Positions 42,913 to 54,864 of a stretch of 64,000 nt of DNA are shown here, piece by piece. Position 1 is the stretch's first letter. Every line of letters starts with the position of its first letter. The stretch is from Pristionchus mayeri (Eukaryota > Nematoda > Chromadorea > Rhabditida > Neodiplogasteridae): contig BTRK01000005.1 of NCBI GenBank assembly GCA_036245805.1, positions 17,584,984 through 17,648,983 of the forward strand. The letters are read 5' to 3'. The position numbers and the translations under genes were made by a program. Below the pieces are notes generated by a model. That model searched no databases. It was not told the DNA's origin and saw only the letters and a program-made list of their open reading frames with translations.

Positions 42913-43900
42913 TCATACTCCCTGGTAGAATCCCTGCTGCTGCTGAGATTCATCGCGATCCTTGAGGAACTCGGCCAGATTCCAATAGGACTGGAAAGAA
43001 TTAAGGATTATTCTTTCAGATGCAGTGCACTTTTTTGTATTTTGCTCACCTTCATAACGAATCCTTGAATGATGGCGAATATGATACAGTAGAGGAGAGC
43101 CATCGGCACAGTGAACGCTGTATTTTTATCTTTATACAATATTATTATCGGATTCACTCTGAAAGAAATTTTTAAAAAAACGAGTGGGCACACCCTCGAG
43201 TTCAGGGCCCTTTTCTTCGGGAGAAGCCGATGCGACTACCTGTAATTGTACCAATACCTTTAACCCAATGCGAACATTTCTCCTCACCAGTATCGCAATC
43301 ATGTAAATGACGGTCGCTGCAACCTGAAAAAAATAAGGAATTCACGTGATTTGTTAGAATATTTTCCACCAACTCTCTCCAAACTTATACTTATATACTT
43401 ATACTTATACTTTATTCACCAGCAGGATAGGGGAGGATAGGCTTTGAAGGCGACGAAGATGGAAGATCAGGTGGTATTTTGGGCTCGGGCGAGCATGTGG
43501 GTGGGGAAACCACCAGTTCTCTTTCGATCAACGGTCCCCACAACACGCTAACGTGGATTCATCGACGGCTAATATGAAATCATTAGGACTTAGCCTTGCT
43601 CACAGTCAGTCCGATGTAGACGAGAAGTGGCTTGCGGGCCTCTCTGAACACTGAGTAGAAGCCAAGGATGAGCATGGGGATGGTGTAGAGTGCCTTGAGT
43701 TCTCCTCTCGCCAGAGTGAGAATCACTCCCCCGAGAGAAACCACCATGAGCACCCGAGCGAGTGTCTGCGAAAACGAGTATCACTTATTTATTTAAAATT
43801 ATATTTTTGATTTTCGAAAAAACGACAAATTGCGTACCGTGACATGAACTCTGCCGCAGAAGGATTTGTATTTTGGATCGTCCGCATTGAAAGTAGCCAT
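42913..43900 (-). CDS. Class C four-helix membrane protein C6 (150 aa)
   Basis: Six exons: 43838-43900, 43604-43765, 43288-43323, 43194-43239, 43050-43117, 42913-42990 (TGA end). Starts MATFNADDPKYKSFCGRVHVT (the second cysteine pair is reduced). Exon 2 begins TLARVLMVVSLGGVILTL and ends FREARKPLLVYIGLT. Exon 4 is a small charged loop (ASPEEKGPELEG). The fourth helix is FTVPMALLYCIIFAIIQGF and the tail SYWNLAEFLKDRDESQQQQG. A CAG stands six bases before the ATG as possible trans-splice acceptor. Close relative of C5, which shares the WNLAxFxKDRD tail. The mirror copy is at 50632-51619. Confidence 0.83.
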
Positions 43901-45014
43901 CTGTCCTGAATGGAGGAGGGATGGGAAAGGGAGAGGAGGAACGAAACACAGTTAGGTGAGACTTGCGAAAGACTCGAGTTAGTTGGGAGGGTACCTCACA
44001 GAAAGAAGGCATGGCTCGCTCGATTTCAGAGGTAAACGGTAGAGAATACAGCATTTTAAATTGGTCTGACAAGTATACTTTGAGAAGTGAAAAGACCAAG
44101 GAATGGAGGAGAGACGAGGCTTCGATGAGCGAAGGAGAAATGTGTTTCGATAGTCAGTAGTGGAAGATAGGGGAGGAAGAACTAGGAGCGGGACTCAAAT
44201 GAAGTGAAGGTGTATGTTTGTCAGTATCGATGAGTCTCCCCCTTCTGGCTTATGAGGAGAGGCAGCAATGGGAAGGGATTCTGAAATGGGGAAAGGAGTG
44301 GTGGCAGGCAGGAAGAGACTGACTGGAGAGTAGAAGAGAGTGAGAGAAGGAAGGGAAGGAGGAGGCAAGATTAGTGCATCGTACAATTACAATAATGATT
44401 GCAATAATGGTCTTTATCCATCCACCTTTCCGCCCATTTCGACATCGCACGCACGAGTTCTGAGCGAGAGAGCGGCTTCTCTCTTGCACCGACCCCCAAG
44501 TATACAACAATACAATACAATACAATATTTATTTGTTATCGCTTTCTGGGCGCAGATCAAGATGTGGGGTCAGAAAAGGTCGTTCTTCTCATTTGAAGAT
44601 GGTCATTTGCGGTGTGCTTGCGAGAGGATGTTGGATTGCATTGCATAGATAGAATTTCACTATAGGTCGTAAACGAAGCCTTGCGTGTTCTAGAATCTTC
44701 TCTGCTCGAATCCACCAGACTCGATGATCAATCTTTCAACGAGATGATCCAGTGTAGATTCTGAAGGACCAAACATCTTAGTAGGTCATCAATTCCCAAG
44801 TGTGATACTTGGGAATTGATGTTGCATGGGCCTACTAAAACGAATATGAACCGAGGATTTTAACTTTCTTTAAAATTGGCGCAGAAAACAACATCTTATT
44901 TTGCGTAATTGCCATCCAATAATATCCCATTCTGCACGTGTCCCCCATTCATTCTCTCTTCATTCTCTCCTCATTTCTCCATTCGGAGTGGTCGTCACCT
45001 CCCTCTCTTCTGAT
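43901..45014. other. Intergenic between C6 and HEAT gene
   Basis: Leader-like CT-rich sequence, a purine-rich tract (about 44230-44370), the near-perfect hairpin at 44787-44821, and an AT-rich region. No gene recognised. Confidence 0.5.
44787..44821. repeat. Perfect 15 bp hairpin
   Basis: CATCAATTCCCAAGT and its exact complement separated by GTGAT. Flanking TAGTAGG and CCTACTA extend an imperfect outer stem. Mirrored at 49711-49745 by P3. Too short for a miRNA precursor by itself; it may be a tiny MITE. Confidence 0.7.
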
Positions 45015-47017
45015 ATGGGCAGTTCAGACGTTACTAGCAAAGGTTGGTGGCATCCGCTGCAATTATTCCAAATTCAAACACAAGTACTATATTCCATCCA
45101 TTAATATGCATGAAATTAGACTAATTTCAGTGGAAGAGATGATGAGCCAGATGAGCGTAGTGAAGGAAGAGACTCCCGAGTGGGCCAATACGGACGTCAA
45201 GTCTCGAACAGTGTAAACAAGAGAGCAAACACTGATCTAGGAAGCTTTGCTGTTAATTTCAGGAGCTGTTACATCCGCAGGTTGCACGACGAGGACCTTG
45301 TGCCTCACGTCAAGAGAGAGGCGTTCGAATTGGCCTCAATTGGTATGTGATTCTATGTCTAGTTATTTCTTTATTTCTTTATTTTTTTTCTATCCTTGTC
45401 TGTCAGCCTATCTGACCTATCATGCTTCTAGTGCATTAAAAGTGGTGGATTCAAAATATTTTCGATGCTCTTCACCGCAACTATTATTTAACCGATCACA
45501 ACTATTCCCACTCCCTTGATCTCCGCATCTCAGGCATCTGGATGCGGAGGGTGAAAGGAGTACGATGGCTAATGGCCGTAGCTGTACGACAAGCCGCTAA
45601 GCGCGCGGAATACGAGGCGATCCTGGCTAAGCTGGTCGGAATGCTGTTGGACCAGGTAACGATCACGGCACCTAACACCACATGTCAGGTAGAACTTCGT
45701 GTTAGGATGCAGCTTCTCGGACTGCTGCGTTAATTTTTGTTGCACTTGTTTTGCCGGAAGAAAATCGTAAACAACTACACACATAAATATACATAAATAT
45801 GCCATAAATATACGACAAATCCTTTGAGCACCCGCGCGTGCGAGATGAGTCTGTACGCGCCGTAGAGGCACTGGCGGCGCATTACGCTCGGAGCCGCCTG
45901 CCCGAGGCTAAACTGACCAAAGAGTGGGCAGTGCGCAAGGTAAAATCAAATTGTCATCACCTACCCGCTTAGAACCCATCGAAAAAAGTCCATAATTTTA
46001 TTTTCGGAACATCTTGTGAAAATGATACTTTCAATCCACACATACAAAAATCTGGCAACATTTCGCCATTCTAGAAGAGTAGTTTACGTGAGGGAAATGA
46101 AGATACCGTAATCTCAAATATCACTCACTACTGTAGGTGCTCAACTCGCTCACTCGTCTGCTCTCCGATTCGATCCCTCGAGTGGCCGTCCATGCTGCCT
46201 CCTCCATCCGCTTCATCGTAGCGGTTCTGACGAACAGTGAAAGCGGAGAGAACCATTTCTACCGAAGGGGATTAGGAGACGCTGATTGTTGCATTGCTAT
46301 GGGACATGCATATTTAGTACCCATAGTATTCTGGGAAATATGTGTTGCGAGTGAAAACTGTAATTTCAAAGTACAGCACTGCAATAGCAATGCATTAAAA
46401 TGTAGATGCAACGTAATCTTCTTTTCGATTGCAAATCGGTTATTTATTTTAGGACGAAACGGAGGTATTGGCGAGCATTCCATTCAAGCCGATACTGCAC
46501 AGTCTCGAGTCTTCGTTTCTCACCAATTACCGCGCTCTCCTGATGAACAAGCAGTTCCTCCTGTTGAGCTCCGTTAGCCACTTTCCTACTTGGGTCTATA
46601 ATGATTTTTTTAAATCTTAATTTATACGATTTATCATAATTTTTGTAATGTATGTTTAAAGAAAATATTGTGATAAAAATTGTAAAATGAATAATATTCT
46701 GCAGCTCATCGATGCTATTGCCTCCGCTGCTGAACACAACTCGAAGAGAAAACTGAAGAGAATGCACGAAAAACTCAGTGAGACGATGCTCGTCATCTTC
46801 CACAATTGCACGGAGCAGCAGAATATGGTAGGAAATGTACTTGAAATATTTTTAGATTTTTGGCAAAATTCGAGCTGGCGAATTTTTCGGATTGGGAGTT
46901 GCAAAGCCAAAAAACACACATACATTTGTACATTTAAAATTCGTATTCAGAAAACACTGCTATCGATCGTTAAATGGTTTTTTGTGATGACTGAAGCAGA
47001 GCTCAAAGGGTTGATTC
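45015..47017 (+). pseudogene. Importin-beta-like HEAT protein, left copy, truncated by P3
   Basis: Exons: 45015-45042, 45131-45212, 45263-45342, 45534-45655, 45829-45939, 46137 to about 46250, 46453-46572, 46705-46827, and the start of another near 46990. The product has paired-helix HEAT segments: EDLVPHVKREAFELASIG, YEAILAKLVGMLLDQ, HPRVRDESVRAVEALAAHYA, VLNSLTRLLSDSIPRVAVHA followed by ASSIRFIVAVL, and LIDAIASAAEHN. The order (RV..HAAS, then a helix before LxxxIAS) resembles importin-5/Kap121-type transport receptors, an inference. One donor (exon 6) could not be fixed. The gene ends where the palindrome arm ends, so this copy cannot make the full protein. Confidence 0.6.
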
Positions 47018-47515
47018 ATGACATACAAAAACCAAGTTTAGTAGAAATCGATGACATAAAATATTTCTAGTATCCAGCGTTCCTACGTTTTTTCAGGAGA
47101 CCCGTGTTATCTCGAACGTTCGTAATTCGGGAAAAAATATTTTCATTCTCCACACTCTTCTTATTGGTAGAGCGAAAGACCATGGCAAATGAATGGACTA
47201 TAACCCGAATATCGAACTCTATTACTCACAATTCCCTACACACTCACAATTTCTCCGACTTCAAGTACAGTGAGAATGGGAGGGAGGAGAGTGGCGATGA
47301 AGGGACGGAATGATTCTCCCATCGAGGAAGCAATCGATCGGAGATTTGAGCAGAAGTCGAGAGTATGAAGGAGAGATTCGTAGAGTGGGAGAGGAAGGGC
47401 AGTCAAGTGGGTGAGGAGCTGAATTTGAAGTATGAAGAGAACATATTTTATTCTTCTGACTCTTGGCTGCCTTTCAATGTGTAAACAACTTAAATACACA
47501 CCTCTGTGAGTGAAG
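47018..47515 (-). other. Spacer of palindrome P3 with one more HEAT exon
   Basis: 498 bp, asymmetric. On the minus strand it continues the right-arm HEAT gene with an exon at 47248-47418 (57 codons: LLTHLTALPLPLYESLLHTL, then MGESFRPFIATLLPPILTVL). The remaining 230 bp toward the left arm hold no clear exon. Confidence 0.85.
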
Positions 47516-49518
47516 GAATCAACCCTTTGAGCTCTGCTTCAGTCATCACAAAAAACCATTTAACGATCGATAGCAGTGTTTTCTGAATACGAATTTTAAA
47601 TGTACAAATGTATGTGTGTTTTTTGGCTTTGCAACTCCCAATCCGAAAAATTCGCCAGCTCGAATTTTGCCAAAAATCTAAAAATATTTCAAGTACATTT
47701 CCTACCATATTCTGATGCTCCGTGCAATTGTGGAAGATGACGAGCATCGTCTCACTCAGTTTTTCGTGCATTCTCTTCAGTTTTCTCTTCGAGTTGTGTT
47801 CAGCAGCGGAGGCAATAGCATCGATGAGCTGCAGAATATTATTCATTTTACAATTTTTATCACAATATTTTCTTTAAACATACATTACAAAAATTATGAT
47901 AAATCGTATAAATTAAGATTTAAAAAATCATTATAGACCCAAGTAGGAAAGTGGCTAACGGAGCTCAACAGGAGGAACTGCTTGTTCATCAGGAGAGCGC
48001 GGTAATTGGTGAGAAACGAAGACTCGAGACTGTGCAGTATCGGCTTGAATGGAATGCTCGCCAATACCTCCGTTTCGTCCTAAAATAAATAACCGATTTG
48101 CAATCGAAAAGAAGATTACGTTGCATCTACATTTTAATGCATTGCTATTGCAGTGCTGTACTTTGAAATTACAGTTTTCACTCGCAACACATATTTCCCA
48201 GAATACTATGGGTACTAAATATGCATGTCCCATAGCAATGCAACAATCAGCGTCTCCTAATCCCCTTCGGTAGAAATGGTTCTCTCCGCTTTCACTGTTC
48301 GTCAGAACCGCTACGATGAAGCGGATGGAGGAGGCAGCATGGACGGCCACTCGAGGGATCGAATCGGAGAGCAGACGAGTGAGCGAGTTGAGCACCTACA
48401 GTAGTGAGTGATATTTGAGATTACGGTATCTTCATTTCCCTCACGTAAACTACTCTTCTAGTATGGCGAAATGTTGCCAGATTTTTGTATGTGTGGATTG
48501 AAAGTATCATTTTCACAAGATGTTCCGAAAATAAAATTATGGACTTTTTTCGATGGGTTCTAAGCGGGTAGGTGATGACAATTTGATTTTACCTTGCGCA
48601 CTGCCCACTCTTTGGTCAGTTTAGCCTCGGGCAGGCGGCTCCGAGCGTAATGCGCCGCCAGTGCCTCTACGGCGCGTACAGACTCATCTCGCACGCGCGG
48701 GTGCTCAAAGGATTTGTCGTATATTTATGGCATATTTATGTATATTTATGTGTGTAGTTGTTTACGATTTTCTTCCGGCAAAACAAGTGCAACAAAAATT
48801 AACGCAGCAGTCCGAGAAGCTGCATCCTAACACGAAGTTCTACCTGACATGTGGTGTTAGGTGCCGTGATCGTTACCTGGTCCAACAGCATTCCGACCAG
48901 CTTAGCCAGGATCGCCTCGTATTCCGCGCGCTTAGCGGCTTGTCGTACAGCTACGGCCATTAGCCATCGTACTCCTTTCACCCTCCGCATCCAGATGCCT
49001 GAGATGCGGAGATCAAGGGAGTGGGAATAGTTGTGATCGGTTAAATAATAGTTGCGGTGAAGAGCATCGAAAATATTTTGAATCCACCACTTTTAATGCA
49101 CTAGAAGCATGATAGGTCAGATAGGCTGACAGACAAGGATAGAAAAAAAATAAAGAAATAAAGAAATAACTAGACATAGAATCACATACCAATTGAGGCC
49201 AATTCGAACGCCTCTCTCTTGACGTGAGGCACAAGGTCCTCGTCGTGCAACCTGCGGATGTAACAGCTCCTGAAATTAACAGCAAAGCTTCCTAGATCAG
49301 TGTTTGCTCTCTTGTTTACACTGTTCGAGACTTGACGTCCGTATTGGCCCACTCGGGAGTCTCTTCCTTCACTACGCTCATCTGGCTCATCATCTCTTCC
49401 ACTGAAATTAGTCTAATTTCATGCATATTAATGGATGGAATATAGTACTTGTGTTTGAATTTGGAATAATTGCAGCGGATGCCACCAACCTTTGCTAGTA
49501 ACGTCTGAACTGCCCATA
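47248..49518 (-). CDS. Importin-beta-like HEAT protein, right copy, longer but also truncated
   Basis: Mirror exons of the left copy: 49490-49517, 49320-49401, 49190-49269, 48877-48998, 48593-48703, from 48395, 47960-48079, 47706-47828, a short exon ending at 47502 (LKGLIPSLTE), plus the spacer exon 47248-47418. It therefore reaches further into the gene than the left copy. Differences from the left arm: a His for Gln codon near 47716, a substitution in LSE/LTQ context and one homopolymer base. After 47248 the reading reaches the palindrome junction without stop-to-polyA evidence, so the C-terminus is missing. Role inferred: nuclear transport receptor of the HEAT superfamily. Confidence 0.55.
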
Positions 49519-49710
49519 TCAGAAGAGAGGGAGGTGACGACCACTCCGAATGGAGAAATGAGGAGAGAATGAAGAGAGAATGAATGGGGGACACGTGCAG
49601 AATGGGATATTATTGGATGGCAATTACGCAAAATAAGATGTTGTTTTCTGCGCCAATTTTAAAGAAAGTTAAAATCCTCGGTTCATATTCGTTTTAGTAG
49701 GCCCATGCAA

Positions 49711-49745
49711 CATCAATTCCCAAGTATCACACTTGGGAATTGATG
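49711..49745. repeat. Perfect 15 bp hairpin, mirror copy
   Basis: Mirror of the hairpin at 44787-44821. Confidence 0.7.
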
Positions 49746-50631
49746 ACCTACTAAGATGTTTGGTCCTTCAGAATCTACACTGGATCATCTCGTTGAAAGA
49801 TTGATCATCGAGTCTGGTGGATTCGAGCAGAGAAGATTCTAGAACACGCAAGGCTTCGTTTACGACCTATAGTGAAATTCTATCTATGCAATGCAATCCA
49901 ACATCCTCTCGCAAGCACACCGCAAATGACCATCTTCAAATGAGAAGAACGACCTTTTCTGACCCCACATCTTGATCTGCGCCCAGAAAGCGATAACAAA
50001 TAAATATTGTATTGTATTGTATTGTTGTATACTTGGGGGTCGGTGCAAGAGAGAAGCCGCTCTCTCGCTCAGAACTCGTGCGTGCGATGTCGAAATGGGC
50101 GGAAAGGTGGATGGATAAAGACCATTATTGCAATCATTATTGTAATTGTACGATGCACTAATCTTGCCTCCTCCTTCCCTTCCTTCTCTCACTCTCTTCT
50201 ACTCTCCAGTCAGTCTCTTCCTGCCTGCCACCACTCCTTTCCCCATTTCAGAATCCCTTCCCATTGCTGCCTCTCCTCATAAGCCAGAAGGGGGAGACTC
50301 ATCGATACTGACAAACATACACCTTCACTTCATTTGAGTCCCGCTCCTAGTTCTTCCTCCCCTATCTTCCACTACTGACTATCGAAACACATTTCTCCTT
50401 CGCTCATCGAAGCCTCGTCTCTCCTCCATTCCTTGGTCTTTTCACTTCTCAAAGTATACTTGTCAGACCAATTTAAAATGCTGTATTCTCTACCGTTTAC
50501 CTCTGAAATCGAGCGAGCCATGCCTTCTTTCTGTGAGGTACCCTCCCAACTAACTCGAGTCTTTCGCAAGTCTCACCTAACTGTGTTTCGTTCCTCCTCT
50601 CCCTTTCCCATCCCTCCTCCATTCAGGACAG

Positions 50632-51619
50632 ATGGCTACTTTCAATGCGGACGATCCAAAATACAAATCCTTCTGCGGCAGAGTTCATGTCACGGTACGC
50701 AATTTGTCGTTTTTTCGAAAATCAAAAATATAATTTTAAATAAATAAGTGATACTCGTTTTCGCAGACACTCGCTCGGGTGCTCATGGTGGTTTCTCTCG
50801 GGGGAGTGATTCTCACTCTGGCGAGAGGAGAACTCAAGGCACTCTACACCATCCCCATGCTCATCCTTGGCTTCTACTCAGTGTTCAGAGAGGCCCGCAA
50901 GCCACTTCTCGTCTACATCGGACTGACTGTGAGCAAGGCTAAGTCCTAATGATTTCATATTAGCCGTCGATGAATCCACGTTAGCGTGTTGTGGGGACCG
51001 TTGATCGAAAGAGAACTGGTGGTTTCCCCACCCACATGCTCGCCCGAGCCCAAAATACCACCTGATCTTCCATCTTCGTCGCCTTCAAAGCCTATCCTCC
51101 CCTATCCTGCTGGTGAATAAAGTATAAGTATAAGTATATAAGTATAAGTTTGGAGAGAGTTGGTGGAAAATATTCTAACAAATCACGTGAATTCCTTATT
51201 TTTTTCAGGTTGCAGCGACCGTCATTTACATGATTGCGATACTGGTGAGGAGAAATGTTCGCATTGGGTTAAAGGTATTGGTACAATTACAGGTAGTCGC
51301 ATCGGCTTCTCCCGAAGAAAAGGGCCCTGAACTCGAGGGTGTGCCCACTCGTTTTTTTAAAAATTTCTTTCAGAGTGAATCCGATAATAATATTGTATAA
51401 AGATAAAAATACAGCGTTCACTGTGCCGATGGCTCTCCTCTACTGTATCATATTCGCCATCATTCAAGGATTCGTTATGAAGGTGAGCAAAATACAAAAA
51501 AGTGCACTGCATCTGAAAGAATAATCCTTAATTCTTTCCAGTCCTATTGGAATCTGGCCGAGTTCCTCAAGGATCGCGATGAATCTCAGCAGCAGCAGGG
51601 ATTCTACCAGGGAGTATGA
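50632..51619 (+). CDS. Class C membrane protein C6', mirror copy of C6 (150 aa)
   Basis: Exons 50632-50694, 50767-50928, 51209-51244, 51293-51338, 51415-51482, 51542-51619. All are open and, from what can be compared, code for the same protein as C6. Upstream leader and 3' flank are also duplicated, so this copy could be expressed. Confidence 0.82.
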
Positions 51620-52326
51620 AGTGTCTGATGTTCCTCCTCGCCAATCACATTCCACGATGTGCAACCAACGAAAGTTTATCAATTTATTGTGATATTAATG
51701 TTCTCTTTGAATAAATAATTTATCGTTTTGACCTATGCAACTTTTGTGTTAAGATTACTCCATGAATGTAGTTAGCTCAGCAGTAGCGTTAGAATGAGTC
51801 ACACTCTGTTTGTTTATTGAGTCTACCCCCCTCTTTCCCTTCCTCGTACTGCAGGTCCCCTCCTCTCCGTTTCTTTCTCTTGGGCAGTCTCGTCCAAACA
51901 TGGCCTTGTCTGTCCATTTCTCCCTTCTTCCCATTCCAATGCCTCCCATTCTCACCTTTCAGGCCGAGAAAAGGGAGAATGAAAAAAAAAGCGATATTTT
52001 TTAATCTTGTACGCACTTCTTTAACATTTGCTTTTCGCGTGCTGAAGTGTCAAAGTGGAAACTGCCCTCATATTCAGTCCATTTCTCCTCTCATTGGCTC
52101 CATAATGCCCTACTCATTTTTCATTATATTCCTGCTTCCACTGAGCTCTTCTATTTTTTTGGCAAGCAAGAGATGTCTTTGATCTTGGACAAATAATCAA
52201 GAGTTTATTGTCAGTAATTGAAAGGGGCAGCATTCTCAATTCCCTCTCTTTCCCATTCCTAATAGCGTTTCGCTACTTCCAGCGAGCTAAATTTTTCCGT
52301 GTCCATTCTCTCTCGATCCAGAAGAG

Positions 52327-53159
52327 ATGTCTCCCTTCAATTCTGAGGATCCCAAGTACCACTCCTGCTGCTGCGGAGCACACGTAACGGTGAGTGATTA
52401 CAGCCTTTCCGATACTTATTATAACAAAATATCTACACTTCCTTGCGGCAAGGCTGGCAAGTCAACACAGTGGGTGGTTATTTCCATATTTTCTACGACG
52501 CTCTCTGAGTTATGATGTTGAAGTAAAATTTCCTTCAATCTAGGCTGGAAAATCAATTGAGAGGGAGTATTTCTTACTGACCTCAATCGTTTCAGACGTG
52601 CGCCCGTGTGCTGATGGTGGTGACTCTCTTCGGCTTCGTGCTCACCCTCATGCAAGGGGATCTCCGCGCACTCTTCAGCATACCCGTCCTTTGCCTCGGA
52701 TTCTACGGAGTATTCAAGGAGTCGCGCACTCCTCTCGTCGTCTACCTCGCATTCCTCATCATTGGCACATTCTCGTTCATCGCCCAGCTCATGGTGAGAA
52801 TTGACAGTGGTTTGATGTATAATTGCGACCATTTCAGGTGCAAGTGTTGACTAATCCCAAGATTAAAGACGAGGGTTGGTTGAATTTTAAATTTTACCTG
52901 CTACTATTCACCAATAATCATTGATATACATATTTATCAGGAGCTTAGTCTTGATAAAAAACGGATTCCAGAGATGGTAATTCCCGCAGCTCTGATCTTC
53001 ACTTCAGTCTTTCTGGCCTTCCAAGCCTTTGTGATAAAGGTAATCAAGGGTTTGTAATTAGCGCGTAACTCATTCCAATCTCAGTCATACTGGAATCTGG
53101 CCGATTTCATCAAGGATCGCGATGCAGCCCAGCAAGGAATCTACTACGAGGGAGTATAG
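52327..53159 (+). CDS. Class C membrane protein C5', mirror copy of C5 (146 aa)
   Basis: Exons 52327-52389, 52596-52793, 52838-52874, 52972-53039, 53085-53159. Same fused second exon and same acceptor choice as C5; no coding difference noticed. Confidence 0.82.
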
Positions 53160-53896
53160 GCGCGCGCGGAGACATTTAACGTTGTTTTAAGTTTTTATGT
53201 AATATTTCAACTGTGAATATGAATAAATTAATACGAATGCCATGCAGTGGGTAATTCAAGAGCATTTGGTACGACATTGCATTGTAGTCTCGGCATTGAC
53301 GTAGGCATGAGTCATCTCTCTTTCTCCTCTCTATTCCTGGACTGGCGCCCTCGAAATTCCTTCCCTTTTTAGAATCTAATGCTGCTTCTCTTCTCCATTC
53401 CGAGAGGAGAGAAGGGACCAGAGATTCCTGATGGGATGAGGGAAAATGCATTAACATCTCGGTAATGCCAATTTCCGAGTGAAGTGGCGAGGAGCTATTT
53501 CCGTTTACTCTCATGAACATATTTCACCCCTTCCCACTCGTTCGCGCAATACGCATTCCAATACAGAATCATGCGAATTTCCCCGCATTCCTTCTTCGTT
53601 TTATGGCTAGAATCTGACGTTCGAACACATGTTTCGTGTTTTTTACTCATTCTTTCGCCCTCTAAGCTTGACGTGAGTCATCCCCTCAAGTTCTTGCATG
53701 CCTCCCTTCCTCTTTATTGCTGTCATCGATCATTAGAGAGAGAATGAGACTCTTTCCTCCACGTGCGAACGAGAGAGAGAGTAAAGACGCACAGACTAAT
53801 TTGAGGCATTAGCCAGATTTTCCCAGCGAGGTTCTCTTTCGGTACGTTTGCGCGCATTCGGTCTGCATTGTGAATTCGAAACATTTATCAGCCGGA

Positions 53897-54204
53897 ATGG
53901 CTGCATTCAACGCTCACGACCCCAAATACTACTCCTGCTGCTGCGGAGCCCATATCACGGTGGGACAATGCTTTCGTTTACGCAACTAAATGGGAATTCG
54001 CAAAAGCGTTTGAAGGAGCGTGTCGAACGGCACTAGGTCGGATGAGATCTATGATGTCATGTCACCTTTCATATATCAAAGGCGGAATGACGTCATAGTT
54101 CTCATCCGACTTAGTGCGGTGGTGAACCCAGCGACTGTAATTGATGGATAATTGCAGAGGCTCTCCCGGGTGCTCATCGTGCTCACTCTGCTCTTCTACT
54201 CCCT
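53897..54204 (+). pseudogene. C4', mirror copy of C4, truncated
   Basis: Exon 1 53897-53959 is complete (MAAFNAHDPKYYSCCCGAHIT); exon 2 starts at 54158 but ends after RLSRVLIVLTLLFYSL at the palindrome's outer breakpoint. In the non-palindromic sequence that follows the frame meets a stop at once. Confidence 0.88.
54031..54116. mobile_element. CACTA-like hairpin MITE, mirror copy
   Basis: Mirror of 40416-40501 in intron 1 of C4'. Confidence 0.82.
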
Positions 54205-54384
54205 GAACTAAATTGATGAATGAATAATTACAAAAACAAATTACTAAATTACTGATCAACCGATGACAATCATCAATTAAAATATTAGAAATACATGTAG
54301 AAAATGCACATGTTTCATATAGGGCAAACAGGTATTGCAAGTTATTCACTAATTTAAAGCGTTGTTCTGAGGAGATACACTAAG

Positions 54385-54573
54385 GTAATCTACCTTGGTG
54401 TACTCGGCCTCTCCGATGGAATCCTTCCTGTACTGCTTCAGAATGTGGTCGATAGTTGAGAATAAATTTTCAATATCTTCCTTCTCTCGTCTCTCTCGAA
54501 CTCGAGGGCAGCGGCGGCTCTCAGTGCCACGAGACACTCCATCACATCGGCCGAGTCGAGAGAATTGCTCATC
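54385..54573 (-). CDS. Small gene fragment, unrecognised, frame shifted
   Basis: After a TTCAG acceptor an ATG opens MSNSLDSADVMECLVALRAA, continuing AALEFERDER. A second, differently framed segment (EDIENLFSTIDHILKQYRKD, then SIGEAEYTK) follows at once and ends at a GTAGAT donor near 54391. Both have coding-like, amphipathic composition, but no intron fits between them. An indel or a missed splice is likely. No family recognised. Confidence 0.35.
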
Positions 54574-54685
54574 TGAAGGAAAACTTAAGACATCGATATG
54601 AGATAAACGTCGAAAATATCGAAACTGTACTACACAACAGTAGAAAATAATGCGCAACCTGCATCTCCTTATTCTATCATATTGA

Positions 54686-54864
54686 GTGGCTCGAGGCAGC
54701 GAAGCTGAAGGAGAACGAGGAGTCGTCAACGGAGAACGATGAGGACGAAGATTCTCTCCCTCTAAGTGATACCCGTTGAGATGCCCCGCGCGCCCAATGC
54801 ACCCATCCTAAGATGCTTCTATGTGTAAAACCATTCAATTGTAGCACTTCGTTGTAGAATAAAA
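54686..54864 (+). CDS. Possible last exon with acidic C-terminus and polyA signal
   Basis: Frame WLEAAKLKENEESSTEND, then EDEDSLPLSDTR and TGA at 54777-54779, followed by AATAAAA about 80 bases later. It could be the 3' end of the HEAT gene resuming after the palindrome, since orientation and position fit a second template switch. This is inference; no exon chain connects them. Confidence 0.35.

Larger units (their letters stand above)
40328..47017. repeat. Palindrome P3, left arm
   Basis: 6690 bp repeated in reverse complement at 47516-54204 (x + y = 94532, or 94533 inside a homopolymer indel near 46607). It holds the start of C4, all of C5 and C6 and the start of the HEAT gene. Confidence 0.97.
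47516..54204. repeat. Palindrome P3, right arm
   Basis: Reverse complement of 40328-47017, 6689 bp. It ends inside exon 2 of the C4 mirror copy at CTACTCCCT, after which unrelated sequence follows. A C/T difference is visible in the CACTA-like hairpin (TGATGTCA versus TGACGTCA). Confidence 0.97.

Noticed and set aside
43386..43410. Short tandem ATACTTAT repeats as a possible CRISPR-like array
   Set aside because: Units are about 7-8 bases with no unique spacers; a simple repeat in an intron of C6.
44787..44821. microRNA precursor
   Set aside because: A 15 bp stem with 5-base loop is too short; only an imperfect outer stem extends it.
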